18,370 bases of DNA from OFTM382 sp964448185. GTDB lineage: Bacteria > Planctomycetota > Phycisphaerae > Phycisphaerales > UBA1924. The notes under the pieces were generated by a model. It saw only the letters and a program-made list of their open reading frames with translations. It made no database searches and was not told the DNA's origin. Location of the stretch: NCBI GenBank assembly GCA_964448185.1, contig CAYUVO010000052.1, forward strand, positions 1-18,370. Reading direction: 5' to 3'. Position numbers and translations under genes: made by a program. Each line of letters begins with the position of its first letter. The first letter of the stretch is position 1. Of this stretch, positions 1 to 6,398 are shown piece after piece.

Positions 1-1
1 G

Positions 2-127
2 AAGGACCCCGAGCTGGCGCGAAGGGCTCGTAGAAAAAGCCCGAAGACCCCCTCGCTCACGCGAAGGGCTCGTAGAAAAAGCCCGAAGGGCCCCGCCGCA
101 AGATCAAAGAACGCTTGCGCGGGCTAA
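2..127 (+). CDS. C-terminal end of a possible protein with a basic 14-residue repeat (5' partial)
   Basis: One frame is open from the left edge to a TAA at 125-127, about 41 codons. It reads as a tandem 14-residue repeat with consensus xPxLxRRARRKSPK: unit one ends in RRARRKSPK at 20-46 and unit two at 62-88, and a decayed third follows (GPAARSKN). The repeat period is 42 bp, a multiple of three. Between units the Leu codon changes silently (CTG to CTC) while Pro is kept, which favours coding. Lys/Arg/Ser-Pro tails of this kind occur in nucleic-acid-binding proteins, so a DNA- or RNA-binding tail is an inference. The body of the gene lies outside the window, so function cannot be assigned. 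The stop overlaps the stop of the convergent minus-strand gene by four bases. The alternative is a non-coding tandem repeat. Confidence 0.4.
   Translation, partial: KDPELARRARRKSPKTPSLTRRARRKSPKGPAARSKNACAG
18..88. repeat. 42-bp-period tandem repeat
   Basis: A 29-bp block at 18-46 recurs without mismatch at 60-88, giving a period of 42 bp. Bases 1-4 match the end of a further copy that would lie left of the window. Each block contains a short inverted repeat (GGGCT, 9-nt loop, AGCCC). The bases between blocks are only partly conserved. The period fits the 14-residue protein repeat described for the plus-strand frame. Confidence 0.8.
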
Positions 128-945
128 CGATCAAACGCTGCGTCCATCGCGGCATCGCACCGAACACGCATGAGCGCTATCGAACACCATGCGTTGCCGA
201 TGCGGTCACTGATGGGCAGGTGCCGGACCACCTGCTCACGGATCGGGGCGTTCTTATCGAGCAACCGATGCATGAGCGCCCCGAGATCGTGCTCGGCGAT
301 CGCACGCTCAGCCGTGAACAACACCAACCCACACGCAGCGAGTTCGATGAGCGGGTCGGAGTTGAGCTTGCGAGCATCACGCAGTACGCCCGAGACAAAC
401 GAGCTGTAGGATTTGTTCGCGCGCGCTTCTCCCCCGCCCTCAAAGTCAGCGGACTCGGGCACGCTGAACTGGCCCACCGACTTGAACTCCAGCCACCATG
501 CATCTTGAGGGCGCACCGCTTGGGCGGCGTCGCTTGATACATCCTCACCGGGACCGACTTCGGCGAACAAGCTCGCGGCACGTTCGAGATCGTCCGCGTA
601 GTCGTCGCGCGGGTCGAGCAGCGTTTGCCCGCCGCCCGCCGCCCCCTCCCCCCCCTCCCCCCGCTCGGGCAAGACGACCAGATCGCACCGCTCGCGTTCA
701 CTGCGTTGGGCGGCCTGTCGAGAAGTCTCGTCTTTCGTGAGCCGTTTGGACCGCACCTGACTGGGGAAGGGCACTTCGCGGAGCACCGCCCAGCCCGACG
801 ACGCCAATGAGCCCGCCATCACCTCGTGGAGCTGCACCTCGGACATCGAGTCGAGCCCGCTAAAGGTTTGTTCGGTAGTCAGCGACGCCTCACGCTCGGT
901 GAGCGCTGCGGCGAGTGCATCGGCGAGTTCGTCAAGAGTCCACAC
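124..945 (-). CDS. Uncharacterised protein with a possible PD-(D/E)XK nuclease-like core
   Basis: 273 residues from the GTG at 945. This start is preferred over the longer frame because the upstream part is compositionally odd and crosses a G-tract, and because TAGGCT lies 7 nt before the GTG. The arrangement resembles a PD-(D/E)XK nuclease fold. A helix contains Glu41 (SEVQLHEVMAGSLASSGW). A strand follows with REVPF (Glu57), then ERCDLVVLP with Asp88, and AWWLEFKSVGQF with Glu153 and Lys155 as the E-x-K. A Gly/Glu-rich low-complexity stretch (about residues 95-107, from a C-tract on the plus strand) interrupts the fold. Restriction-like, DNA-repair and inactive members all share this layout, so no substrate can be named. 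I do not recognise a named family. It converges on the plus-strand frame ending at 127 and diverges from the AGCS transporter. Confidence 0.7.
   Translation of the reverse strand: MWTLDELADALAAALTEREASLTTEQTFSGLDSMSEVQLHEVMAGSLASSGWAVLREVPFPSQVRSKRLTKDETSRQAAQRSERERCDLVVLPERGEGGEGAAGGGQTLLDPRDDYADDLERAASLFAEVGPGEDVSSDAAQAVRPQDAWWLEFKSVGQFSVPESADFEGGGEARANKSYSSFVSGVLRDARKLNSDPLIELAACGLVLFTAERAIAEHDLGALMHRLLDKNAPIREQVVRHLPISDRIGNAWCSIALMRVRCDAAMDAAFDR
642..662. repeat. Interrupted C-tract (G-tract on minus strand)
   Basis: Runs of C5, C8 and C6 are separated by single T residues. On the minus strand they encode the Gly/Glu-rich linker of the nuclease-like protein in frame. Such runs are prone to slippage and could form a G-quadruplex in the transcript. 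Confidence 0.7.
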
Positions 946-952
946 GGCTGAC

Positions 953-958
953 AGCCTA
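953..958 (-). promoter_or_regulatory. -10 element (TAGGCT) for the 124-945 gene, leaderless
   Basis: On the minus strand TAGGCT is followed by 7 nt and then the GTG start at 945-943. No Shine-Dalgarno is visible and no convincing -35 is seen. The same TAnnnT spacing recurs at five other starts in the window, which supports a transcript that begins at or next to the start codon. Confidence 0.5.
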
Positions 959-998
959 TCGGGTGATGCGAACGAGCAGGCGGCGAGTGGGTGATGGG

Positions 999-1004
999 TA
1001 GGCT
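999..1004 (+). promoter_or_regulatory. Possible -10 element (TAGGCT) for the AGCS gene
   Basis: The only TAnnnT hexamer I find on the plus strand between the two divergent starts. If used, it would give a leader of about 130 nt containing the G8-A-G9 tract. No supporting -35 is visible. This is weak evidence. Confidence 0.2.
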
Positions 1005-1020
1005 CGAAAGATCTCCTCAA

Positions 1021-1038
1021 GGGGGGGGAGGGGGGGGG
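1021..1038 (+). repeat. G8-A-G9 homopolymer tract between divergent genes
   Basis: Eight G, one A and nine G lie in the intergenic gap, about 100 bp before the AGCS start. The tract could form a G-quadruplex on the plus strand. Its length could also vary by slippage and so change promoter or leader geometry. Confidence 0.7.
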
Positions 1039-1141
1039 CGCGTTGCATTCTGGCGCTGGTTGTGCGATGATCCGGGCCGGTGCCGGGCGTTCAGCCTCCG
1101 GCGGTGGTTCATTGACACAGCTTGAGGACGACACACAACCC

Positions 1142-3025
1142 ATGGGCCAATTCATCCATTTCATCGAAACTCTCAACGGGTATCTCTTTAGCCCGCTGAC
1201 GATCTACGCCCTGCTCTTTACGGGCGTGCTCTTTACGGTCTGGTCGGGCTTCGGGCAGTTTCGAGCCCTGACCCACGGCGTCGCGGTCGTCCGGGGTAAG
1301 TACAGCGACAAGAACGACCCGGGAGCGATCAATCACTTCCAGGCGCTGTCCGCGGCTCTCTCGGCGACGGTCGGACTCGGCAACATCGCGGGCGTCGCGC
1401 TGGCCGTCGCGCTCGGCGGCCCGGGCGCGGTGTTCTGGATGTGGGTCATCGGCGTCCTGGGCATGTCGATCAAGATGACCGAGGTCACCCAGTCGATGCT
1501 CTACCGCAACACCGACGACCCTGATAACCCGCACGGCGGGCCCATGTTCGTCGTCAAGAAGGGCTTTGCCAAGTGGGGCATGAGCCGGTTCGGCTCGATC
1601 ATCGGCGGGATCTTCGTCATCACGCTGCTGACCTCGGCTCTGACCGGGGGCAACATGTTCCAGGCGTGGAACGTCGCGGACATCACGTTTACCTACTTCG
1701 CGGTGCCTCAAATAGTCACCGGGATCATCCTCACGGTGCTCGTGGGCATGGTCATCATCGGCGGGATCAAACGCATCGGCTCGGTCGCGGGCCGCATCGT
1801 CCCGTTCATGTGCATTCTCTACATCCTCGCAGCGGGCTACGTCCTGATCCTCAACATCGGTTCGATCCCCTCGATGCTCGGGCTGATCGTCAAGAGCGGC
1901 CTGCCGGGCTTCTTGGGCGGCCAAGAAGCCGTTCCTATGGGCGCGTTCCTCGGCGGCACGGTCGGCTTTGCCGCGATGTGGGGCATCAAGCGTGCGCTGT
2001 TTAGCTCCGAAGCCGGGCAGGGTTCGAGCCCGATCGCTCACTCGGCAGCCAAGACCGACGAGCCCGTCCGCGAGGGCGTGGTCGCGGGCCTTGAGCCGTT
2101 CATCGACACCATTGTTGTCTGCACGCTGACTGCTCTGGTGATCTTGTCTTCGGGCGCGTACAACCGCGGCGCAGAAGCATCGTTTACCAGCACCGATCAG
2201 GTGCGGATCATCGCTTCGGACGTCGACGACAGCGGCGATCCGGTGACGACCGCCACGTGGACCATCGAATCAAACGCCCTGCCGCCGATGACAGACGATG
2301 CACGCCGCATCCGGCGTTCGGATGCAGGCAGCGCGGGCTGGCGCAACGGTGAAATCATCTTCATCGTTCTTAATGGAGACGATAGCAAAGACACCGGGCA
2401 AGCACTCCATAAGGTTACAGGCAAGGTCAAGCTCGATGAGAATGACGAGTGGGCGGTCTCATGGAAGACACTCGAAGCGGAGAACAAGCCCACCTATCGA
2501 CTCGATGAGAACGGCGATCCTGATCTCGGGCTCTATGGCGACTATGCCGGTGCCTCGCTCACCGCGTACGCCTTCGACCGTGTGACGCCGGGCCTAGGCA
2601 AGTGGCTCGTCTCGATCGCCGCGTGGCTCTTCGCGCTGTCCACCATGATCTCGTGGTCGTATTACGGCGAACAAGGGATCTACTACTTCTTCGGCAAACG
2701 CGGTGAGAAAACGACCAAGACGGCTGTGTTTATCTACAAGGTCATCTATGCGTTGTTGATCCTGCTGACGACCGCTCTTGCGATGCCCTACTTCGGAGCG
2801 GAGGGTTCCAAACACGCGATCATCAGCTCGAGCATCCAACTCGACATGTGGACCACGCTCGGTCTTGGCGTCATGCTTGTCGTCAACATCCCAATCATGT
2901 GGATCTTCGGGCATCAGGCGATGAAGGAATACCACGCCTACTTCAAGCGGATGAAGGCCGGCTTCGATCAGCCGCACGATGCGCCGTCGATCACCGATGT
3001 CGTTGAAGGTAAAGACGTCGAGTAA
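1142..3025 (+). CDS. AGCS family sodium:alanine/amino-acid symporter with an inserted soluble domain
   Basis: 627 residues from ATG 1142. The open frame extends further upstream, but only through the G-tract region. Family marks include LGNIAGVALAVALGGPGAVFW (about residues 78-99), GMSIKMTEV, the FSSEAGQGSSPIAHSAAKT stretch, and WSYYGEQGIYYFFG near the C-terminus. The family couples Na+ (or H+) to uptake of small neutral amino acids such as alanine or glycine across the inner membrane. Members are usually about 450-540 residues. The extra length comes from roughly 135 residues (about 340-475) between the helix ending ALVILSSG and the next segment (GASLTAYAF). They are hydrophilic, rich in Asp/Thr, and carry two similar short motifs, KLDENDEW and RLDENGDPD. 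This insert should sit on one side of the membrane, probably outside. The Shine-Dalgarno is poor (GAGG at 1124, 14 nt from the ATG). The gene appears monocistronic and ends in a hairpin terminator. The exact amino acid carried is not determinable. Confidence 0.92.
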   Translation: MGQFIHFIETLNGYLFSPLTIYALLFTGVLFTVWSGFGQFRALTHGVAVVRGKYSDKNDPGAINHFQALSAALSATVGLGNIAGVALAVALGGPGAVFWMWVIGVLGMSIKMTEVTQSMLYRNTDDPDNPHGGPMFVVKKGFAKWGMSRFGSIIGGIFVITLLTSALTGGNMFQAWNVADITFTYFAVPQIVTGIILTVLVGMVIIGGIKRIGSVAGRIVPFMCILYILAAGYVLILNIGSIPSMLGLIVKSGLPGFLGGQEAVPMGAFLGGTVGFAAMWGIKRALFSSEAGQGSSPIAHSAAKTDEPVREGVVAGLEPFIDTIVVCTLTALVILSSGAYNRGAEASFTSTDQVRIIASDVDDSGDPVTTATWTIESNALPPMTDDARRIRRSDAGSAGWRNGEIIFIVLNGDDSKDTGQALHKVTGKVKLDENDEWAVSWKTLEAENKPTYRLDENGDPDLGLYGDYAGASLTAYAFDRVTPGLGKWLVSIAAWLFALSTMISWSYYGEQGIYYFFGKRGEKTTKTAVFIYKVIYALLILLTTALAMPYFGAEGSKHAIISSSIQLDMWTTLGLGVMLVVNIPIMWIFGHQAMKEYHAYFKRMKAGFDQPHDAPSITDVVEGKDVE

Positions 3026-3047
3026 GTCACACGTTCCCTGAAAGAAC

Positions 3048-3083
3048 AAGAGCCGGGCCGCCATCACGCGGTTCGGCTCTTTT
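3048..3083 (+). terminator. Intrinsic terminator between convergent genes
   Basis: A 14-bp stem (3048-3061 with 3068-3081, two G-T wobbles in the middle) encloses a CATCAC loop and runs into TTTT at 3080-3083. It starts 22 nt after the AGCS stop. The complementary strand also has a T-rich flank after the stem, so it may terminate the minus-strand gene ending at 3108 as well. Confidence 0.85.
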
Positions 3084-3107
3084 CATATGGAAGCGATAGT
3101 TCTTGTG

Positions 3108-3662
3108 TTAGCTCGACGTGTCTTCGAGCGTGCCGTCAACCGTCTGCGTGATCGCTTCGATCATCTCGCGGGCAGATTCGACCGCCTCGGTTCGGCTCTT
3201 ACGCACGATCCCACGCCAGACCCAGGGCAGCGGCAGCACGCTCATCGGCAGGTACCACGCATACGTCAGCCAAGGCATCGATTGCGTCCAGTTGCTGTAC
3301 CACGCGAAGTACGTCACGAGCATCGAATCAGTCAGCCATACGCCGGGCCACACCGAGACGATGATGACCGCTGCGAAGATCGCGGGCATCATTTTCAGCC
3401 GGATCAATCGCAGCGTGATCGTGGTGTTCTGCGCATCGCCATCGAACGTTCCGATGAGTCGGTGGTCGAACGGGTTGCCCGCTGCCTCGACGCTGAAATC
3501 CCCGCCGTGTTGCCCAAGAGCGCCCGCTCGAAACTCGGCGAGCTTGCCCCGGCGTGCTCGCTTGGCGAAGGCTTCGAGCATCGCATCGTGGTCCATCGAG
3601 CAGCGCACTACCCAGGTCTGGGAGGTGTCCGAGGCTGCGGGATCGGGGCTCGATTTGGGCAC
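3108..3662 (-). CDS. Uncharacterised membrane protein with two or more transmembrane segments
   Basis: 184 residues from GTG 3662. I do not recognise the family. The soluble N-terminal half includes the segment SMDHDAMLEAFAKRARRGK and a sheet-like stretch NPFDHRLIGTFDGDAQNTTITLRL. Two hydrophobic segments follow: MMPAIFAAVIIVSVWPGVWL, and the aromatic WLTYAWYLPMSVLPLPWVW. The C-terminus is charged and probably cytoplasmic. The N-terminal half looks like a domain bound to the membrane by a C-terminal hairpin. The start is uncertain. ATG 3596 would remove 22 residues. A TTG at 3701 is in frame and has TACACT 8 nt before it, as at the leaderless genes. The open frame continues to 4100, but upstream of about 3700 it is Arg-rich and unlike protein. 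It converges on the AGCS gene. Confidence 0.6.
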   Translation of the reverse strand: MPKSSPDPAASDTSQTWVVRCSMDHDAMLEAFAKRARRGKLAEFRAGALGQHGGDFSVEAAGNPFDHRLIGTFDGDAQNTTITLRLIRLKMMPAIFAAVIIVSVWPGVWLTDSMLVTYFAWYSNWTQSMPWLTYAWYLPMSVLPLPWVWRGIVRKSRTEAVESAREMIEAITQTVDGTLEDTSS

Positions 3663-3757
3663 GAGAAGTTCCGTAGTGGTTCGAGGTAATACTGGCAACA
3701 ACAACTCCGAGTGTACGGATTCGGCGTTCGAGGCACGCGGCTTGCAATAAATCGCCC

Positions 3758-4273
3758 ATGACTCGCACCGGGCGACCCACATCGAGCAACCACGAGCCGC
3801 CATTGCGCTTGGTGGGCACCAGAGCTGCGCCTTTGCGGTCACCCCTGCGCGTCGAAAAACGAGCCCCACGTCCCAGCGATGACCATCAGCGAGAGGTCGC
3901 CCGAGAAAACCTTGCCTCCGCGTCGCTCTCGTCGTCGGATGCTCGGTGGGCGTTCGCCGTCCGCGTGGCGTCCTCTCTAGAAGGCGGTCAGGCGGGCATC
4001 CTTCGGCCGGACGTCCGCCACAAGCTCGTCCAGCAAGCCGTCCAACTCGGGCTTCGACCCTTCGACGCCAATCTCGTGATCGCCATCGTGCAAGATTCAT
4101 CGCGGTCGATGGGCACGCCTCTCAGCGAGTACACCGCCGATCGTCTCAAGCTGGTTCGTGATCCTCGGGAGTTTGCCGCCGAGCATCGCTGGTCGCCCTG
4201 GTGGGTGACGCTCGCGGTGAGCCTGCTCGCGCTCGCGATGGCGTGGACGATCATCGGCTGGCTTCGGGGATAG
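3758..4273 (+). CDS. Small tail-anchored planctomycete-type protein of unknown function
   Basis: 171 residues if ATG 3758 is used. Only the part from about residue 60 looks well conserved (SSDARWAFAVRVASSLEGG, then LGLRPFDANLVIAIVQDSSR). The final 25 residues form one transmembrane helix (WWVTLAVSLLALAMAWTIIGW), so the protein should be a C-terminally anchored cytoplasmic domain. I recall the RPFDA-LVIAIVQD motif from hypothetical proteins of planctomycetes. No biochemical function is known to me. The first 55 residues are Arg/Pro-rich, have no Shine-Dalgarno and may not be translated. The true start could be a later GTG such as that in AVRVASSL. The peroxiredoxin gene starts 54 nt downstream on the same strand, so co-transcription is possible. 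Confidence 0.6.
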   Translation: MTRTGRPTSSNHEPPLRLVGTRAAPLRSPLRVEKRAPRPSDDHQREVARENLASASLSSSDARWAFAVRVASSLEGGQAGILRPDVRHKLVQQAVQLGLRPFDANLVIAIVQDSSRSMGTPLSEYTADRLKLVRDPREFAAEHRWSPWWVTLAVSLLALAMAWTIIGWLRG

Positions 4274-4314
4274 CCTCTCGCGGGACGTTGGCATGTGTGC
4301 CCACGCTTCCACAC

Positions 4315-4318
4315 GAGG
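4315..4318 (+). promoter_or_regulatory. Ribosome-binding site of the peroxiredoxin gene
   Basis: GAGG ends 9 nt before ATG 4328. It decides for this start against the in-frame GTG at 4295, which has no such site. Confidence 0.6.
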
Positions 4319-4327
4319 ATTCCCATC

Positions 4328-4846
4328 ATGCCAGTGACCAAACCCATGACAAGTTCACTTATCGAGATCGGCAAGAAAGCTCCCGCGTTTACGCTGCGCG
4401 ACCAGAACGACACGCCCCACAAACTCTCGGCCTACCTCGGCCAACCCGTCGTCCTGTTCTTTTATCCCAAGGACGCGACCAGCGGCTGCACGCTCGAAGC
4501 CTGCGACTTCCGCGATCGGCCCGCGGCGTTTGTCAAGATCGACGCGCAGATCCTCGGCCTCTCGATCCTCGGCCCCAAGAGCAAAAAGAAGTTCGCCGAC
4601 AAGGAAGCACTCACCTATCCGCTGCTCGCGGACGACTCGCTCAACGAAGCGGGCAAGCCCGACCCCAAGATCGCCCAGAAGTACGGCGTATGGATCGAGA
4701 AATCCATGTACGGCAAGAAATACATGGGCATCAACCGCACCACCTACCTCATCGACGCCAAAGGCAAAGTCGCACGCCGATGGGACAAGGTCAGCGTGCC
4801 GGGCCACGCTCAAGAAGTGCTCGAAGCGGTCGAGCAACTCGGCTGA
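4328..4846 (+). CDS. bcp: Peroxiredoxin, Bcp/PrxQ type
   Basis: 172 residues. A thiol peroxidase that reduces hydrogen peroxide and organic hydroperoxides in the cytoplasm, normally recycled by thioredoxin. The thioredoxin fold is seen in PVVLFFYPKDATSGCTLEAC. Cys54 is the peroxidatic cysteine of the T-x-x-C motif (Thr51), and Cys59, five residues later, is the resolving cysteine typical of the atypical 2-Cys Bcp group. The C-terminal part has the conserved INRTTYLIDAKGKV segment. Length is slightly above the usual 150-160 because of a short Lys-rich loop (GPKSKKKFADKE) and an EKSMYGKKYMG loop. No signal peptide is present. It lies between a small membrane protein and a secreted protein with its own promoter. 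Assignment to the family is secure, and the exact subgroup is likely. Confidence 0.93.
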   Translation: MPVTKPMTSSLIEIGKKAPAFTLRDQNDTPHKLSAYLGQPVVLFFYPKDATSGCTLEACDFRDRPAAFVKIDAQILGLSILGPKSKKKFADKEALTYPLLADDSLNEAGKPDPKIAQKYGVWIEKSMYGKKYMGINRTTYLIDAKGKVARRWDKVSVPGHAQEVLEAVEQLG

Positions 4847-4856
4847 ACAAATCTCA

Positions 4857-4862
4857 TATACT
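4857..4862 (+). promoter_or_regulatory. -10 element (TATACT) before the secreted SRPBCC gene
   Basis: TATACT is identical to the hexamer before panB. It lies 39 nt before ATG 4902, so here it would give a leader of about 33 nt that includes a strong Shine-Dalgarno. The -35 region is not recognisable. Confidence 0.5.
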
Positions 4863-4886
4863 CTGGGTCTCTTGCGTCGATCCAAC

Positions 4887-4893
4887 AGGAGGG
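4887..4893 (+). promoter_or_regulatory. Strong Shine-Dalgarno (AGGAGGG)
   Basis: AGGAGGG ends 8 nt before ATG 4902, a near-ideal distance. It fixes the start of the secreted protein at a residue followed directly by a signal peptide. Confidence 0.85.
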
Positions 4894-4901
4894 ATTCCCA
4901 C

Positions 4902-6389
4902 ATGCTCCGCATCGCGTTCGCTGTCATGCTGCTATGTTGTTCGGTGCTCTCCGCCCAGCCCGTTGCCGAGCTAACTACTCAGCCCATCTCCAAACAACCA
5001 ACCTTGCAGGGCGAACTCAAAGCCTTCGAGCCCTTCCTCGGCGTGTGGGAGATCAACGACGTCTGGGCGTGGGGCTCAACGGTTCACGCGATCGCAGAAT
5101 ACAAAGCTGTGCTTGATGGACACGCTGTCGAGATGCGCACATGGGTGAGCGATGACGGCAAGCCTCTCTACGAACGCTACCGCGCTCTGCTCCGAATCGA
5201 TGACGGCAAGTTTGCGGTTCACACCCTGAGCCATGACGGCTCGCTGACCAAATCGCAATACACACGCGACGCCGACAGCTTTGTGACGAGCTGGGAACAG
5301 GGTGGCACGAGTGTCACCGATTCCATCTCGCTCATCGACCCCAACAGCATACGTTGGCTGGTCAAGATGACCAACGCAGACTCCGGCGAGAAGTCCGTCG
5401 CGATGGACGGGCAGTGGAAGAGGCATAAAGATGAAGATCTAGAGACGATGTTGAATGGGTGGAATCCTCCAAAGCTTGCGGGAGCATTTGATCCAATTTC
5501 GGCTTCCATCGGAATCTATGGCTTTGACGGCGGCCTTGTAGGTAGTGAGATTGCAGTCGAACCTGGACCGGCCGGACTCAGCGTAGTGAGAAAAGACTCT
5601 GGGTATTCTTGCCTGTCAAACTACGAGGCAATCACGTATTACTCGTCGAGCCCGTTCTCGATGGAACTCTTTAGCTCCGACGGTTTCACCATCGGAGGAT
5701 CGCTTCACTTAGAGCGAGAGAGTGAGCAGCGAACTGCCCTTGTTCATGAATGGAGAATCGGTTCTTATAGGCGGCTTGAGAGGATTTTGGCCAGAAGTGA
5801 GAGCGGTCTGACCAGAAGCATTCAGGAGTGGGATTCGCAAAAAGAAGCTTGGAATGAGCCAGACACGCTCCACTTTTCCCCGCTAGAGACCGTCCTTTCG
5901 GAGACCATCGTGCAACCCATCGACCCCTCGCTCTTCGACGCCTCCGGCCACGACCTGCGTTCGTTCACCAAGACGCGAACGATTCGCGCTTCCGCTGCCG
6001 ACGTCTTCGCCGCGTGGACCACCGCGGATGGCTGGGCGCGCGTTTATTCCGAGCCATCCAAAGCCGAGATCGATCTTGCCATCGGAGGCCAGTACCATTG
6101 GCTCTTCGACGGCACCACAGGCTCCAACGGCTGCCAGATCCTCAGCTACATCCCCGACCGAATGGTGAGCTTTACATGGAACGCACCGCCCAGTCAGCCC
6201 GAATCGCGCGCACGCCGAACGTGGGTCGTCGTCGAGATGAGCCCGGTCGATGGCGATGAATCAGCGTGCGAAGTTCGCCTCACGCACCTCGGATTTGGCA
6301 CCGAGCCACACTGGGACGAGACGTATGGCTACTTCGACGCCGCATGGGGCCACATTCTCGATCGAATGGCCGAGCGGTTGAGCAAGTAA
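4902..6389 (+). CDS. Secreted three-part protein: DUF1579-like, divergent middle, AHSA1/SRPBCC domain
   Basis: 495 residues. The first 18 form a signal peptide (MLRIAFAVMLLCCSVLSA, then QP). Residues 40-175 look like a DUF1579/lipocalin-like barrel (FEPFLGVWEINDVWAWG, EYKAVLDGHAVEMRTWV, YERYRALLRID). Residues 355-495 are an AHSA1-type START/SRPBCC domain, which binds hydrophobic ligands in a cavity (TIRASAADVFAAWTTADGWARVYSEP, IGGQYHWLF, MVSFTWNAPP, VRLTHLGFG, WGHILDRMAERL). SRPBCC domains of this sort are usually cytoplasmic and single, so an exported fusion is unusual. The middle, residues 180-335, matches nothing I recognise and is markedly AT-richer: 216 G+C of 420 bases in 5461-5880, against 80 of 120 in 5941-6060. 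It may be a decayed second barrel or a later insertion. The ligand is unknown. The gene ends 9 bp from the convergent ABC-F gene, with no hairpin seen between them. Confidence 0.82.
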   Translation: MLRIAFAVMLLCCSVLSAQPVAELTTQPISKQPTLQGELKAFEPFLGVWEINDVWAWGSTVHAIAEYKAVLDGHAVEMRTWVSDDGKPLYERYRALLRIDDGKFAVHTLSHDGSLTKSQYTRDADSFVTSWEQGGTSVTDSISLIDPNSIRWLVKMTNADSGEKSVAMDGQWKRHKDEDLETMLNGWNPPKLAGAFDPISASIGIYGFDGGLVGSEIAVEPGPAGLSVVRKDSGYSCLSNYEAITYYSSSPFSMELFSSDGFTIGGSLHLERESEQRTALVHEWRIGSYRRLERILARSESGLTRSIQEWDSQKEAWNEPDTLHFSPLETVLSETIVQPIDPSLFDASGHDLRSFTKTRTIRASAADVFAAWTTADGWARVYSEPSKAEIDLAIGGQYHWLFDGTTGSNGCQILSYIPDRMVSFTWNAPPSQPESRARRTWVVVEMSPVDGDESACEVRLTHLGFGTEPHWDETYGYFDAAWGHILDRMAERLSK

Positions 6390-6398
6390 CACGCCCGC

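Noticed and set aside
18..88. Start-of-window repeats as a CRISPR array
   Set aside because: Only two copies with a 13-bp gap, far too short for spacers. The period keeps a reading frame.
19..88. GGGCT/AGCCC hairpins in the repeat as terminators
   Set aside because: Five-bp stems with the T-run inside the loop on the minus strand rather than after the stem.
1112..1117. TTGACA as -35 of the AGCS gene
   Set aside because: No -10-like hexamer at 16-18 nt, and the start of transcription would fall inside the coding region.
946..1176. N-terminal extension of the 124-945 gene to an ATG at 1176
   Set aside because: It crosses the G8-A-G9 tract and antisense of the AGCS start, is Pro/Cys-rich and unlike the rest. 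The GTG at 945 has a matching -10 element.
1109..2041. 310-codon minus-strand open frame inside the AGCS gene
   Set aside because: Product is dominated by Arg/Asp/His, typical of an antisense shadow in GC-rich DNA. The plus-strand AGCS product is clearly conserved.
3663..4100. Extension of the 3108 minus-strand membrane protein to 4100
   Set aside because: Upstream residues are Arg-rich without hydrophobic pattern and overlap the plus-strand gene carrying the RPFDANLVIAIVQD motif.
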